The notes: a model not told the origin generated them from the sequence alone. 64,000 nt of DNA from an uncultured Dyadobacter sp. (GCF_946482605.1 NZ_CAMLSE010000016.1:1-64000), one strand, 5' to 3'. Shown: positions 55,117-64,000, counted from the stretch's first letter. Numbers and translations: made by a program.

Positions 55117-56766
55117 TCATCCGAATTTTCGGATTCGCATATAGTATCTGATTGCCCCAAAAATTGCAATCAGGACTATCGGGAGCAGCAAATTGAGGGC
55201 CTGCCAGAATTTCCTGCTTTCCTGCACCTGCACTTTGTCCAGGGCGCGTATGGCAATTTGCTTGCTGCGTGCGTTGATCAATCCGTTTGCATCGGTCATA
55301 TAGTCCAATGCGTGTAAAACAAAATCCTTGTTACCGTAAGTTTGCTTACTCACCCGGTCGTAACCCAGCGGCAGCGGAGCATTTCTTTTGTAATCAAAAT
55401 CATTGACGATGATGTCGCCATCCGAGCAGATGATCACTTTACCGGTACCACTTGCTTTGAACTTTGATGCACGGGGATCGCCGGGCAGTATACGATTTGC
55501 AAAAAGGGACGAAAAAGTGCCTTCCAGAAGCACACCAGCCAGCTTATGCCCCGAGCGATACTCAGCAGGCAACGGATCCTTACGTGCCTCGTTATATCCG
55601 ACCAATGCAGGAGCATTCACGAGCTGGGTATAAGGCGAGGTCATGAGCAAAGGCGTTTTCATGATGCCGTTTGCACCGCCCACTGTATCGATAGAGCTCA
55701 GAAAGCGGGTATAAACGGCATTGAGATTTCGGGTGATGGTATGAGGACCGAAATTATTCAGGAGCGGAAAGAATCGCCAGGGCATCGGACGTATCTCAGG
55801 ATTGTCGCCGACATTCCCTACGTTCAGCAAAATCTGCGCACAATTGAGATCCTTTACCAGATTTGTATTCAACCGCACGCCCCATTTGAAAAACAGATCG
55901 CCGAGGTTCAGGTCCAGCGGCTGAGCGTAGCTGCCATCCAGGCTGACGCTGTCCACCCGCGCACCGTCCACAAAAAACAGAGCTTTACCGCCGCCTACCA
56001 CATACTGGTCGAGCTTGAATTTTTCATCTTCTGAAAACACACTGTCTGGCTTCATGATCACCAGCGCGTCGAGGCCATCGTACGACTCCGGATTGTTCAT
56101 ATCCAGGAAAACGTCGTAGCTCTGCTGGATCGTCGCAATCAGGTCACTCAATCTGGCCGGGGAGATTTTGGTATGACTAACAATGAATCCGACCTTTTTT
56201 CGCTCGGGGTTTGCCAGCACCCGGATAGCCGAGGCAATTTCGAATTCTACCCCTTCATATGACTGGTTGAGTTGTTCATCGGGAGAGCTGGCTTTGTTGC
56301 CTTTCAGCAATTGCACCGGAATGGCTAGTGTGTCTGCCTGAACGATCACGCCGGGGAAAATGATCTTCTCCGTGCGTTTGCCGTCCTCGTTGGCAAAAAC
56401 ATTGGTCGGGTTTAAACCCCGGTCGATCAGGCTGACGTATTGTTTTTGCCTTTGCTCTTCGCTGTTTGCAGCCGAGGGGTCAGAATAATTGACCGTCAGA
56501 TGGCCATTGGAATAGGTTTTAAACTCTTCGAGCGTTTCCCGTGTGGCGGTTTCGAGCCTTTCAAAACCGGCCGGAAAATCCCCGGATAGGTACACATTGA
56601 TGATGATATCTTTATCGAGACTGCCGAGCAGCTGCCTGGTTGCCTCGGAAATACTGTAACGCTTGTCTTCGGTAAGGTCCCACCTGAAAAAGAATGAGGA
56701 AGCGATCCAGTTGATTCCAGCCAGAGCAACTACGAGCACTACGAACCGGATAATGTTATTTTTCAT
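55117..56766 (-). CDS. gldG: Gliding-associated ABC transporter component GldG
   Basis: A 549-residue protein of the GldG family (ABC-type uncharacterised transport domain). It has an N-terminal membrane helix (IIRFVVLVVALAGINWIASS), the family segment FFFRWDLTEDKRYSISEATR, a large soluble region (VGFIVSHTKISPARLSDLIA, LDALVIMKPDSVFSEDEKFK) and a C-terminal membrane helix (LLLPIVLIAIFGAIRYYMRI). With GldF (the membrane partner) and GldA it forms a transporter linked to gliding in flavobacteria. GldF is not adjacent here. ATG 56766 was preferred to GTG 56772. Confidence 0.88.
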   Translation of the reverse strand: MKNNIIRFVVLVVALAGINWIASSFFFRWDLTEDKRYSISEATRQLLGSLDKDIIINVYLSGDFPAGFERLETATRETLEEFKTYSNGHLTVNYSDPSAANSEEQRQKQYVSLIDRGLNPTNVFANEDGKRTEKIIFPGVIVQADTLAIPVQLLKGNKASSPDEQLNQSYEGVEFEIASAIRVLANPERKKVGFIVSHTKISPARLSDLIATIQQSYDVFLDMNNPESYDGLDALVIMKPDSVFSEDEKFKLDQYVVGGGKALFFVDGARVDSVSLDGSYAQPLDLNLGDLFFKWGVRLNTNLVKDLNCAQILLNVGNVGDNPEIRPMPWRFFPLLNNFGPHTITRNLNAVYTRFLSSIDTVGGANGIMKTPLLMTSPYTQLVNAPALVGYNEARKDPLPAEYRSGHKLAGVLLEGTFSSLFANRILPGDPRASKFKASGTGKVIICSDGDIIVNDFDYKRNAPLPLGYDRVSKQTYGNKDFVLHALDYMTDANGLINARSKQIAIRALDKVQVQESRKFWQALNLLLPIVLIAIFGAIRYYMRIRKFG

Positions 56767-56916
56767 TAGCACAAAGGCTGTCGGGAGATTAGAAACGCAA
56801 AAGATGGACGATTCAGGTTATCTGGCATGAACGTCCATTTCTGCAAAAATATAAAAAACCGAAAATCAATGGGTTTTTATTGTGCTGTCATCTCCTGAGA
56901 GGCCCCGGGGGCGATG

Positions 56917-57816
56917 TTATTTTCGTTTAAATGTACAGGTTGCGTTGTCCGGAACGACGTAATAGGACTTATAGTTGGTCGCTTTCGGATTCATGCAACC
57001 TTTCAGATTAAGCAGCTCGATGTTCCGGAAATCGATCGGATGGCTTTCCGCCTGCAAAGCGATGTATCCGCTGCCAAGCCTGGTACCGTCTTTTTTGATC
57101 CATTCAGCCTCATTTCCGACTTTGCCGTCTTTGAACGTGTGATTTTTACCTACGTACCCGCCCCCAACGCGGGGATTGGTATAAACAAGGACCGTGTCTC
57201 CTCCGATCATATGATAAATGATAGAGTCGCCCAGTACAATCGCCTCCGCATCGACCCACTGATCGCCGTTATAAGTTTTGGAGGTAGAGTTGATACAATG
57301 CGCTTCGGCAAGTTTGCCCTCGATATCAACTATGGTGCCCGGGGTGCAAAGGTTGCCGGTATTACGTTCTCCGGCATTTAAACCACCCAGATATTGCATT
57401 TCCAGGGAAATCGGGAAATCCTGATCCAATCCGAGGCTCGCCGCCGATTGCGAGTGCAGCATGATCCCACTGTTTCGTACATTCCAGGAAGCGCCTCCCG
57501 GCACCTGGTTGCCTGTAAAACGGTATTGCAGACGGATTTTGTAATGGGAATATGGCTTGTTGTAATACATATGGCCGTATTCCGTCGTGAATTTGTCATA
57601 CTCTTTGTAGTTCACCCGGATCATATTGTCCTCGACGAGGAAGGTGTTCTTGTAGTTGTCATTGACTTTATGTCCTGCGATTTTGATGTCCCAGCCTGTC
57701 AGATCCTTGCCATTGAAGAGGGATTGCCATTCCTCCTTATCCTTATTGCTTTTTTGGGCATTGACGGTAGAGGATATTAAAGAGATAAGAATGAACAGGA
57801 AAAATTTCGGGGTCAT
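56917..57816 (-). CDS. DUF1080 (3-keto-disaccharide hydrolase type) protein
   Basis: A 299-residue exported protein with a signal peptide (ending STVNAQ) and a DUF1080 lectin-like domain (SLFNGKDLTGWDIKIAG near residue 35, NSGIMLHSQSA, ISLEMQYLGG). Some family members cleave 3-keto-glycosides; others bind sugars. The C-terminus has a Cys-containing tail (GCMNPKATNYKSYYVVPDNA) reminiscent of a surface-retention motif of uncertain role. ATG 57816 was preferred to a longer frame. Confidence 0.85.
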   Translation of the reverse strand: MTPKFFLFILISLISSTVNAQKSNKDKEEWQSLFNGKDLTGWDIKIAGHKVNDNYKNTFLVEDNMIRVNYKEYDKFTTEYGHMYYNKPYSHYKIRLQYRFTGNQVPGGASWNVRNSGIMLHSQSAASLGLDQDFPISLEMQYLGGLNAGERNTGNLCTPGTIVDIEGKLAEAHCINSTSKTYNGDQWVDAEAIVLGDSIIYHMIGGDTVLVYTNPRVGGGYVGKNHTFKDGKVGNEAEWIKKDGTRLGSGYIALQAESHPIDFRNIELLNLKGCMNPKATNYKSYYVVPDNATCTFKRK

Positions 57817-57942
57817 GGAGCAGATTTTTGCAGGTAATACCATTTGATAAGCGAAATAGGGCATATGCACGACAAATGGAAGATACGCCAGAGTAATTTC
57901 TACCTTCGGGGCGGTACATTTAATTCTTTGTTGGTTAAATTT

Positions 57943-58116
57943 ATGTCTGATGCCGAAAGAGAAAAATTGGAAGAGGAGGATCGATTATTAAAAATGCTAA
58001 TCGACTTTCACAATAATTATAAAGGGCAGCTCAGTATGACCAGTGAAGAAAGAGCACAACACATTGACGCTATACTAGAACGAATATGGCAAATCAAACA
58101 ACGTCTGAAAGACTGA
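57943..58116 (+). CDS. Small hypothetical protein
   Basis: A 57-residue charged helical protein (MSDAEREKLEEEDRLLKMLI, RAQHIDAILERIWQIKQRLK). The frame is open from 57844, but ATG 57943 gives a more credible start. It overlaps the next small gene by 31 bases in another frame. No family was recognised. Confidence 0.45.
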   Translation: MSDAEREKLEEEDRLLKMLIDFHNNYKGQLSMTSEERAQHIDAILERIWQIKQRLKD

Positions 58117-58334
58117 ATCCGGAATCCCTGGTACACCCGATATTTCTCCCTTTTTTCAGGGAATATATGTCCCTGGAATCAGAAGAAGAGCGTGACAATT
58201 TCTGGAAGACCAGGAAAATCGACGAAGATACTGAAACAGTAACGGAGGCTTGGCTTTACGGAATGCAACGACTCGCCGAACGTCTCGACGACCTGAAAAG
58301 GCGAGTCATTGCAGCAAAATGCGCGAAGTGTTAG
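58086..58334 (+). CDS. Small hypothetical protein
   Basis: An 82-residue soluble protein (NPESLVHPIFLPFFREYMSL, ETVTEAWLYGMQRLAERLDD), likely helical. It ends with two Cys (KCAKC). Its stop abuts the rnr stop with no base between them, so the two genes are strictly tail to tail. No family was recognised; the pair with 57943 looks like a two-gene unit. Confidence 0.5.
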   Translation: MANQTTSERLNPESLVHPIFLPFFREYMSLESEEERDNFWKTRKIDEDTETVTEAWLYGMQRLAERLDDLKRRVIAAKCAKC

Positions 58335-60725
58335 CTACCGCCGCCGCCGCTTAGGCTTCGGCGAAGTACCTTCTCCACCTCCACCAGGGCCGCCGCGTTT
58401 TACCCTACCCGAACCCCTTGGTTCCTTCGGCTTGCGCTCGCGCGACCTGCGATCCCCGTCGCGATCGGAGCCGGGTCGGCTGAATTCGCTTCTGCGACCG
58501 GGTTTGGTGCCCGACAGATAAAGATCCATACTCCGGCGTGCGAGGTTGGTATCTTTCACTTTTACCTTGACGGCATCCCCGAAAGTGTATATTTTGCTCG
58601 TCCGCTGGCCGACAATGCGGTAGTTCTCCTTATCGAGCTCGTAATAATCGTCGCCGAGGTCGGTCATTCGGATCAGTCCTTCCGACGCGGTTTCGGTAAT
58701 TTCCACGAAAATGCCGAATTCGGTCACGCCCGTAATAATGCCGTCGAATTCCTTCTCCCGATCCATCATACTCATGAATTCCACCTGCTTGTACTTGATG
58801 GATGCGCGTTCGGCTTCCGCAGCCAGGCGTTCCCGCTCTGAGGAATGCTTCGACGCCATTTCGTAAGTTTCAGGGTCAACATTCCCGCCGCCATCCAGAT
58901 AATGCTGCAACAGCCTGTGTGCCATCACGTCGGGGTAACGGCGAATGGGTGACGTGAAGTGCGAATAGCGCCGGAATGCCAACCCAAAGTGCCCGATATC
59001 TTCGGTGCTGTACCGCGCTTTGGCCATAGTCCGAACCGCGAGAGACTCGATTAGGTTTTGTTCCGGTTTGCCTTCCACTTTCGCCAGCATGGCGTTCATC
59101 GACTTGGCGATCTTGCTTTCTTCTTCCAGTTCCAGTTTGAGGCCTAGTTTGGCTACAAAATTGGCGAATGTCTGCAATCGGTCGGGGTCGGGTGCTTCGT
59201 GGATACGATACACCATGGTATTTTTATTTTCACCTTTCGAAAGTGAATACACATATTCGGCCACCCGTTTATTCGCGAGCAACATAAATTCCTCGATCAG
59301 CTTGTTGGAATCGTGGCGTTCTTTCTGGTAGATGCCCAAAGGTTTGCCATCCGCGTCGAGACGGAAACGTACTTCCGGTGTTTCGAAGTTAATAGCACCC
59401 TTTTTAAAACGTTCCTTCCGGAATACTTTGGCCAGGGTATTCAGTGTAGTAAGCTCTTTGGGATAGTCGCCCTCGCCGGAATCCAGCACTGTTTGCGCCT
59501 CTTCATAACTAAAACGCCGGTCGGAATGGATCACGGTTCGTCCAAACCATTCTTTCAAAACCTTGCCTTTGGAATTGATCTCAAAAATGGCGGAAAATGC
59601 CAGCCTATCCTCATTCGGACGCAACGAACAAAGATTGTTCGAGAGCTTCTCGGGGAGCATCGGCACCGTCCTGTCGACCAGATAAACAGAGGTTGCGCGG
59701 CGATAAGCCTCTTTTTCGATCTCTGTTCCCGGCAACACATAATGCGAAACGTCCGCAATATGTACACCTACCTCTACCACGTCGTCTTCGAGATACTTCA
59801 CCGACAATGCGTCGTCAAAATCCTTCGCGTCTACGGGGTCGATTGTAAATGTCAGTACATTACGGATATCGCGGCGTTTGGCGATGTCCTTTTTTGCAAT
59901 CTTATTGGGAATTTTCTGTGCTTCCGCTTCTACGATTTCGGGGAAATGATAAGGCAGGCCAAACTCGGCCAGGATGGCGTGCATCTCGACGTCGTTATTA
60001 CCGGCCTGGCCGAGTACGGAAACGATTTCGCCTTCCGCCTGACTTCGCCGGGTAGGCCATTCGGTCACTTTTACGATGACCTTGTCGCCATGGCGCGCTT
60101 CACCGATTTGGTCCGGTTCCAGGAAAATCGGGTCAAAAAGCTTTTTGTTGTCCGGCTGCACCACTGCAAAACGAGGATTTACTTCGATGATACCGACAAT
60201 TTCGGCACCCGACCGCTCGACGATTTCTGTAACGCGGCCTTCGGTCCGGTTTCTGCCGGAATCATTTCTGGATCTCGAATTGCGGCTGTTCCGCGAAAGT
60301 GGCTGTACCTGCACGATGTCCCCGTCCCAGGCACCGTTCAGCAGTTCCGAATCGACATAAATATCGTCTTCGCGGCCATCTATGATCACAAATGCAAACC
60401 CCTTATTGACTCTATCGACCCGACCCGTCAGGCCTCTGGGTGCTGCCTTTTGCGGAACTGCGGCATAGGTGCCGTTTTTATTGTAGATCAACCTGCCGTC
60501 CTGTTCAAGTTCGTGCAGGATTTCGTTGAAAAGGAGCCTGACCTTCTTGTCATGTACCCCAAAATGGTCATGAACATCGAACGGGCGAAACGAATGCTCG
60601 CTGTTCAGGTCGAAAAATGCGGCGATATCCGCCTTTAAATTATCTATGTAAGAAACGATATGATGAGGCGTTACTGCCTCTCTCTTTTCCGGATGGAGTT
60701 TCTTTTTGTTTTTCTTTTCTCTCAT
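58335..60725 (-). CDS. rnr: Ribonuclease R
   Basis: A 796-residue 3'-5' exoribonuclease of the RNase II/R superfamily that degrades structured RNA. It has an N-terminal helix-turn-helix region, cold-shock-like domains (GLTGRVDRVNKGFAFVIIDG), the catalytic RNB domain with DPVDAKDFDDALSVKYLEDD (the four Asp residues), and a C-terminal S1 domain (GIITGVTEFGIFVEI, then MDLYLSGTKPGRRS). The tail is Gly/Arg/Lys-rich (about 745-796), which may bind RNA. Confidence 0.95.
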   Translation of the reverse strand: MREKKNKKKLHPEKREAVTPHHIVSYIDNLKADIAAFFDLNSEHSFRPFDVHDHFGVHDKKVRLLFNEILHELEQDGRLIYNKNGTYAAVPQKAAPRGLTGRVDRVNKGFAFVIIDGREDDIYVDSELLNGAWDGDIVQVQPLSRNSRNSRSRNDSGRNRTEGRVTEIVERSGAEIVGIIEVNPRFAVVQPDNKKLFDPIFLEPDQIGEARHGDKVIVKVTEWPTRRSQAEGEIVSVLGQAGNNDVEMHAILAEFGLPYHFPEIVEAEAQKIPNKIAKKDIAKRRDIRNVLTFTIDPVDAKDFDDALSVKYLEDDVVEVGVHIADVSHYVLPGTEIEKEAYRRATSVYLVDRTVPMLPEKLSNNLCSLRPNEDRLAFSAIFEINSKGKVLKEWFGRTVIHSDRRFSYEEAQTVLDSGEGDYPKELTTLNTLAKVFRKERFKKGAINFETPEVRFRLDADGKPLGIYQKERHDSNKLIEEFMLLANKRVAEYVYSLSKGENKNTMVYRIHEAPDPDRLQTFANFVAKLGLKLELEEESKIAKSMNAMLAKVEGKPEQNLIESLAVRTMAKARYSTEDIGHFGLAFRRYSHFTSPIRRYPDVMAHRLLQHYLDGGGNVDPETYEMASKHSSERERLAAEAERASIKYKQVEFMSMMDREKEFDGIITGVTEFGIFVEITETASEGLIRMTDLGDDYYELDKENYRIVGQRTSKIYTFGDAVKVKVKDTNLARRSMDLYLSGTKPGRRSEFSRPGSDRDGDRRSRERKPKEPRGSGRVKRGGPGGGGEGTSPKPKRRRR

Positions 60726-60802
60726 GTATTCTAAAAATAGCTATTTGTTCCGCTAAATGCGAAACCTGACCTCAGGCGGACGAAAGCCGGCTGCCCGGGT
60801 AT

Positions 60803-61537
60803 TCATTCAACCCTCACGATGTTTTCGGGAGGTATCTGATCGAGACCATTCAGGCGCAGGTAGAGCTGCCCCAGAACTACCACGTCTTCTCTGCAATATC
60901 GGGAAATTTTAGCCAGATCATTTTCCTCGTAGTAAACCTTTGTCACCTCGCTGCCGCTCATTTCGTTTTTGCTTCCGGGAATGTCAAAAACGGCCGCCAG
61001 CAAATCGAGGGACGTAAAGCTTTTGTAGTCTCCGAATTTCCAGAGATCCATCGTGTCCTGGTGGAGAAGTTCCCAGGGTTTTTTGCCTGTAATCTGTAAT
61101 GCTTTGGGGATTTCGATGCGGTGGATCAGCATCCGCCTGCAGACAAACGGAAAGTCGAACTCTTTGCCGTTGTGAGCGCAAAGGACCAACTGTTCTGCGG
61201 GGTATTTTTCAATCAAAGCTTTGAATTGCAGCAGCAATTGCGCCTCATCGTTTCCGGAGAAGCTACTCACCTTAAACGCAATTTCATCCTTTTCGTTCCA
61301 ATAGTACCCGCCGAAGGCAATGCAAATGATCTTCCCAAACTCTGCATAGATGGCGCCACGGTCGTAAAAGTAGTCTGCATTGGTTGTAACATCGTCGCCC
61401 TTTTTCAGGCTCAGCGCCTTTTTGTCCCAGAGCTTTTGCATACGTTCAGGGAGCAGGTCGTAAGACTTTTGTGCACAAACGGTTTCGATGTCGAGCAGCA
61501 GGAAGTTCTTGGCGCGCTTTTTGAAATCTTCTGTCAT
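60803..61537 (-). CDS. PolB-like 3'-5' exonuclease domain protein
   Basis: A 244-residue protein of the predicted PolB-type 3'-5' exonuclease group (RNase H-like fold). All DEDD residues are visible: LLDIETV, LCAHNGKEFDFPFV and the DEDDy motif RYCREDVVVL. No polymerase domain is attached. It may edit or trim DNA or RNA ends; the function in cells is unknown. Confidence 0.85.
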   Translation of the reverse strand: MTEDFKKRAKNFLLLDIETVCAQKSYDLLPERMQKLWDKKALSLKKGDDVTTNADYFYDRGAIYAEFGKIICIAFGGYYWNEKDEIAFKVSSFSGNDEAQLLLQFKALIEKYPAEQLVLCAHNGKEFDFPFVCRRMLIHRIEIPKALQITGKKPWELLHQDTMDLWKFGDYKSFTSLDLLAAVFDIPGSKNEMSGSEVTKVYYEENDLAKISRYCREDVVVLGQLYLRLNGLDQIPPENIVRVE

Positions 61538-61735
61538 GAGTGTGTGGAGTTTGGGTGGGAAATTTTGCTGAAAAGCGTCAGAAGTTGTCAGGAATTGTTT
61601 GGAATGGAAGTAGTTCTATGCCGGTTTTCAATATGATAGAAAATCCTGAGACTAACAACACCATTCTACGGGTAATGCTTGACCATTTATCCAGTAGTAT
61701 TCCTAATCCATCTACCGCCCATCACGACCCAGCGA

Positions 61736-62149
61736 CTACTCGTGCAGTACCCCTTCCAGCCCCGGCGGATCGATCGTCATCATGTTTGCCTCCACAATGC
61801 TGTCGGGCACGAAAATGAATTTTTTGTCGTAAACCTGACTTCCGATGAAATAGCTGACCCAAAACTCGTTGTTCAGGTGAAAAACGTCGGGCATGATGGG
61901 TTCCACAACGACATGCTCACCTGCGGGAATTTCCGGGAAGAAATGCCTTAACGTCGAGGTGCGCTGGTCGGCGTTCGTTCCTGATTCGCTGTTGCCATAT
62001 CCTTTTGAAGTCACAAACACACTGGTAATTGCCTCATCGTTACGGTTGATTACGATCACGTTCCATTCTTCGGCATTCGAGTCGTTGACACTCCGTACAA
62101 TCGCAACCTGTATTCCCTTGACGGGATGGAAAATAATATCTTTTTTCAT
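61736..62149 (-). CDS. Conserved hypothetical protein coupled to lipB
   Basis: A 137-residue soluble protein with a beta-rich sequence (GIQVAIVRSVNDSNAEEWNV, AGEHVVVEPIMPDVFHL, FWVSYFIGSQVYDKKFIFVP). No family or catalytic site was recognised. Its ATG overlaps the TGA of lipB (ATGA), so translation is probably coupled and a link with lipoylation or with LipB dosage is possible but unproven. Confidence 0.65.
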   Translation of the reverse strand: MKKDIIFHPVKGIQVAIVRSVNDSNAEEWNVIVINRNDEAITSVFVTSKGYGNSESGTNADQRTSTLRHFFPEIPAGEHVVVEPIMPDVFHLNNEFWVSYFIGSQVYDKKFIFVPDSIVEANMMTIDPPGLEGVLHE

Positions 62150-62871
62150 GAATCTGCCTGCAATTCCATGCTGAACAAATGTGCCAGATGGTTCTTTAAT
62201 TTATTAGAAACTTCTTCCAAACTCACTTCCTGACCCAGCTCCGCCGCCAGCGAAGTCACAGCCTTATCATCGATACCACAAGGAATGATATTTCCGAAAT
62301 AGGACAAATCCGTATTGACATTTAATGCAAAACCGTGCATGGTGACCCACCTGCTGGCCTTGACACCCAATGCGCAAATCTTCCTGGGATTTTTTTGTTC
62401 TTCAAAATCAAGCCACACGCCTGTGAGACCCGCAATGCGGCCAGCTTCCAGCCCGTACTCAGCCAATGTAAGGATGATGGCCTCTTCGAGCGTCCGCATG
62501 TAAATGTGGATATCTGTAAAGAAGTTATCCAGATCGAGGATCGGATAGCCGACGATCTGCCCCGGGCCGTGGTAGGTAATATCGCCTCCACGATTGATCC
62601 TGTAGTATTTGGCCTGCTTTGCAGCCAGATCGTCCTCATCCAGCAGCAAATGGCCTGCCTTACCGCTTTTGCCTAGCGTATATACATGCGGGTGCTCGCA
62701 GAAAAGGAGGAAATTGGGTGTCAGTTGCTGATTTTCTGAATCCAGGCCCCGGTTTTGTGTTTTCACCAAAATGGTTTCCGCAAAAATCTTTTCCTGATAA
62801 TCCCAGGCCTCCTGGTAATCGATCAGGCCCAGGTCTTGGAAATGTACTTTTTTATTAATCAGGGCATTCAT
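62146..62871 (-). CDS. lipB: Octanoyltransferase (lipoate biosynthesis)
   Basis: A 241-residue enzyme moving the octanoyl group from acyl carrier protein to lipoyl domains, the first step of lipoate synthesis. Conserved elements are RGGDITYHGPGQIVGYPIL (about residues 90-110), the catalytic Lys in LGVKASRWVTMHGFALNV and the catalytic Cys in IIPCGIDDKAV. Its stop overlaps the start of the downstream hypothetical gene. Confidence 0.95.
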   Translation of the reverse strand: MNALINKKVHFQDLGLIDYQEAWDYQEKIFAETILVKTQNRGLDSENQQLTPNFLLFCEHPHVYTLGKSGKAGHLLLDEDDLAAKQAKYYRINRGGDITYHGPGQIVGYPILDLDNFFTDIHIYMRTLEEAIILTLAEYGLEAGRIAGLTGVWLDFEEQKNPRKICALGVKASRWVTMHGFALNVNTDLSYFGNIIPCGIDDKAVTSLAAELGQEVSLEEVSNKLKNHLAHLFSMELQADS

Positions 62872-63034
62872 TTCGAAGCTTTCAAATTTTTTGACGGACT
62901 AACTGTGACTTTTTGGGGCATTCTACGTCTAAATGAGTAGTACGGCATGTCTTTAACTCAAACACAAATGTATCGGGTAAATGTTCGAAAAACCTGCTCA
63001 ACGATCAAAGTCATGTTACCAGAACGACTAATTT

Positions 63035-63394
63035 ATGGCCCAACACAACGACACCGGCCGCTGGGGTGAAGCAAAAGCAGCATCCTTCCTGGCCGAAAAG
63101 GGATTTCGGATCCTGGCAAAAAACTATCGCAATTTCCATTCAGAAATTGATTTGATCGCGGAAAAGGAGCAAATGCTGATTTTCGTGGAAGTAAAAACAC
63201 GGACAGGGACAGCATTCGGGATGCCCGAGGAATTTGTCAATGCATCCAAAGCCAAACTGGTGATGCGAGCGGCGGAGAACTACATTTTTGACGTCGATTG
63301 GCAATTCGACGTCCGTTTCGACATTGTCTCCATTCTCGTCCTGCCCGACGGCTCCACCGAGATCCGCCATATCGAAGACGCTTTCAGCCGGTAA
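63035..63394 (+). CDS. YraN/UPF0102 family endonuclease-like protein
   Basis: A 119-residue protein of the UPF0102 (YraN) family with a PD-(D/E)XK-like fold. The characteristic segments are GRWGEAKAASFLAEKGFRIL, EIDLIAEKEQMLIFVEVKTR and the C-terminal RHIEDAFSR. The acidic residues and Lys (E-D-E-x-K) are intact, so nuclease activity is possible; the role in the cell is unknown. Confidence 0.88.
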   Translation: MAQHNDTGRWGEAKAASFLAEKGFRILAKNYRNFHSEIDLIAEKEQMLIFVEVKTRTGTAFGMPEEFVNASKAKLVMRAAENYIFDVDWQFDVRFDIVSILVLPDGSTEIRHIEDAFSR

Positions 63395-63428
63395 CCTTGC
63401 CGGGCAGCATAAGTAGAAACCAAATCAT

Positions 63429-63471
63429 GCCAGATTTTTGAAGTTATTCTTTAAGTATTTCAAAATCTGGC
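63429..63471. repeat. Imperfect hairpin before the isomerase-like gene
   Basis: GCCAGATTTTTGAA and TTCAAAATCTGGC pair almost fully with one bulged T and an 18-base loop. It ends 4 bases before the next ATG. It could be the yraN terminator or part of the following leader. Confidence 0.5.
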
Positions 63472-63475
63472 TGCA

Positions 63476-64000
63476 ATGAAAAAAGATTGGATACTAAACC
63501 GGCGGGAAATGATCCGGAGTTCTGCTTTACTGTTGGCGTCGGCAACACTATCGCTACCGGCTCCGAGGTTCAGGCTGGGTGCCTGTGACTGGTCGGTAGG
63601 GCGAACACTCAATCCGGAAGCATTCGATCGGGCGAAACAGATCGGGTTGCAGGGCATCCAGGTCAGTTATAATACCGGGAAGGACGAAAAAGGTCTTTCT
63701 GTCCCCGAAACCTTGCAGGGCATCCGTGAGGCGTCTGCGCGTACGGGGGTTAAAGTATCGAGCCTTGCAATCGGTGAATTGAACCGGGTTCCGTATAAAT
63801 CACAGCCCAAAACGGAAGAATGGGTCTGGAACGGCGTGGATGCTGCCAAAGCTTTGGGTGTGAAAGTGATCCTGCTGGCTTTTTTCTCGGAGAACGACCT
63901 CCGCAACGACGATGCGGGCAAAAAGGCGGTGATAGAGCGTTTGAAAAAAGTAGCTCCGCACGCCGAAAAACATGGCATTACTTTGGGCATTGAATCCTGG
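63476..64000 (+). CDS. Sugar isomerase/epimerase-like TIM-barrel protein (partial)
   Basis: The first 175 residues of a gene that runs beyond the window. It starts with a twin-arginine-type or other signal (NRREMIRSSALLLASATLSL) and continues as a xylose isomerase-like TIM barrel (RLGACDWSVGRTLNPEAFDR, GLQGIQVSYNTG, VKVSSLAIGELNRVP, ALGVKVILLAFF). The family includes sugar phosphate isomerases and exported inosose-type enzymes. The metal-binding residues lie mostly downstream of the window, so the activity cannot be judged. Confidence 0.8.
   Translation, partial: MKKDWILNRREMIRSSALLLASATLSLPAPRFRLGACDWSVGRTLNPEAFDRAKQIGLQGIQVSYNTGKDEKGLSVPETLQGIREASARTGVKVSSLAIGELNRVPYKSQPKTEEWVWNGVDAAKALGVKVILLAFFSENDLRNDDAGKKAVIERLKKVAPHAEKHGITLGIESW

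Noticed and set aside
59313..60638. Long open frame opposite rnr (441 codons)
   Set aside because: It lies antisense to conserved RNase R coding sequence and has no recognisable protein features; it is a by-product of codon use.
63429..63471. Riboswitch before the isomerase-like gene
   Set aside because: A single imperfect hairpin without other conserved elements; a terminator of yraN is simpler.

Overview
The window looks like a chromosomal segment of a Bacteroidota bacterium of the Cytophagales type (Dyadobacter/Spirosoma-like). This is an inference from gene content: a gliding-associated GldG next to dnaN, a secreted protease with a type IX secretion C-terminal sorting domain, a eukaryote-type (GT3) glycogen synthase, an atpDC pair away from the other ATP synthase genes, M56/BlaI pairs, and promoter elements fitting the Bacteroidota TAnnTTTG type. 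Genes are densely packed on both strands. Convergent pairs are often separated by near-perfect hairpin terminators. No phage, integrase, transposase, rRNA or CRISPR array was seen.

Layout. 0-4.8 kb: a pirin-like cupin protein, two PIN-domain toxin-antitoxin modules placed tail to tail, atpDC, and a DUF433 antitoxin with a decayed DUF5615 partner. 4.8-13.3 kb: a membrane/TPR protein, a LolD-like ABC ATPase, an RluA-family pseudouridine synthase, two tandem paralogous secreted proteins, a beta-barrel protein, lipoprotein MsrA and HemJ. 13.4-20.2 kb: the first M56/BlaI module, a minimal membrane protein plus ABC ATPase pair, a frameshifted flavodoxin reductase, a Crp/Fnr regulator facing a beta-barrel gene across three evenly spaced palindromes, and small hypotheticals. 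20.2-23.2 kb: an AT-richer patch with a lipoprotein and a T9SS-sorted serine protease. 23.3-34.9 kb: tRNA-Leu(CAG), a beta-CASP nuclease, hpt, a TPR protein, a REP-like repeat, an M20 dipeptidase, plsY, a 1560-residue exported protein of unknown function and prmA. 35-37 kb: a DUF4143 ATPase and a VapBC-type module. 37-51.4 kb: glycogen synthase, a GHL10 glycosidase followed closely by a lone nuoD, asd, 5-formyl-THF cyclo-ligase, icd, an Omp85-type barrel overlapped antisense by a PIN toxin, rtcB, an aminotransferase and a PaaE-like reductase. 51.4-57.8 kb: the second M56/BlaI module with three operator-like dyads, dnaN, gldG and a DUF1080 protein. 58-64 kb: small hypotheticals, rnr, a PolB-like exonuclease, lipB with a coupled hypothetical, a YraN nuclease and the start of a sugar isomerase-like gene.

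Most genes are core metabolism or envelope functions. The less ordinary content is regulatory: repeated dyads at three promoters. It also includes a high density of PIN-type modules in various states of repair, and several uncharacterised exported proteins. I did not find convincing evidence of a wholly new multi-gene system. The best leads are the 23-bp-phased palindromes at 17.7 kb, the M56/BlaI units with unusual C-termini and no beta-lactamase nearby, and the 1560-residue protein.
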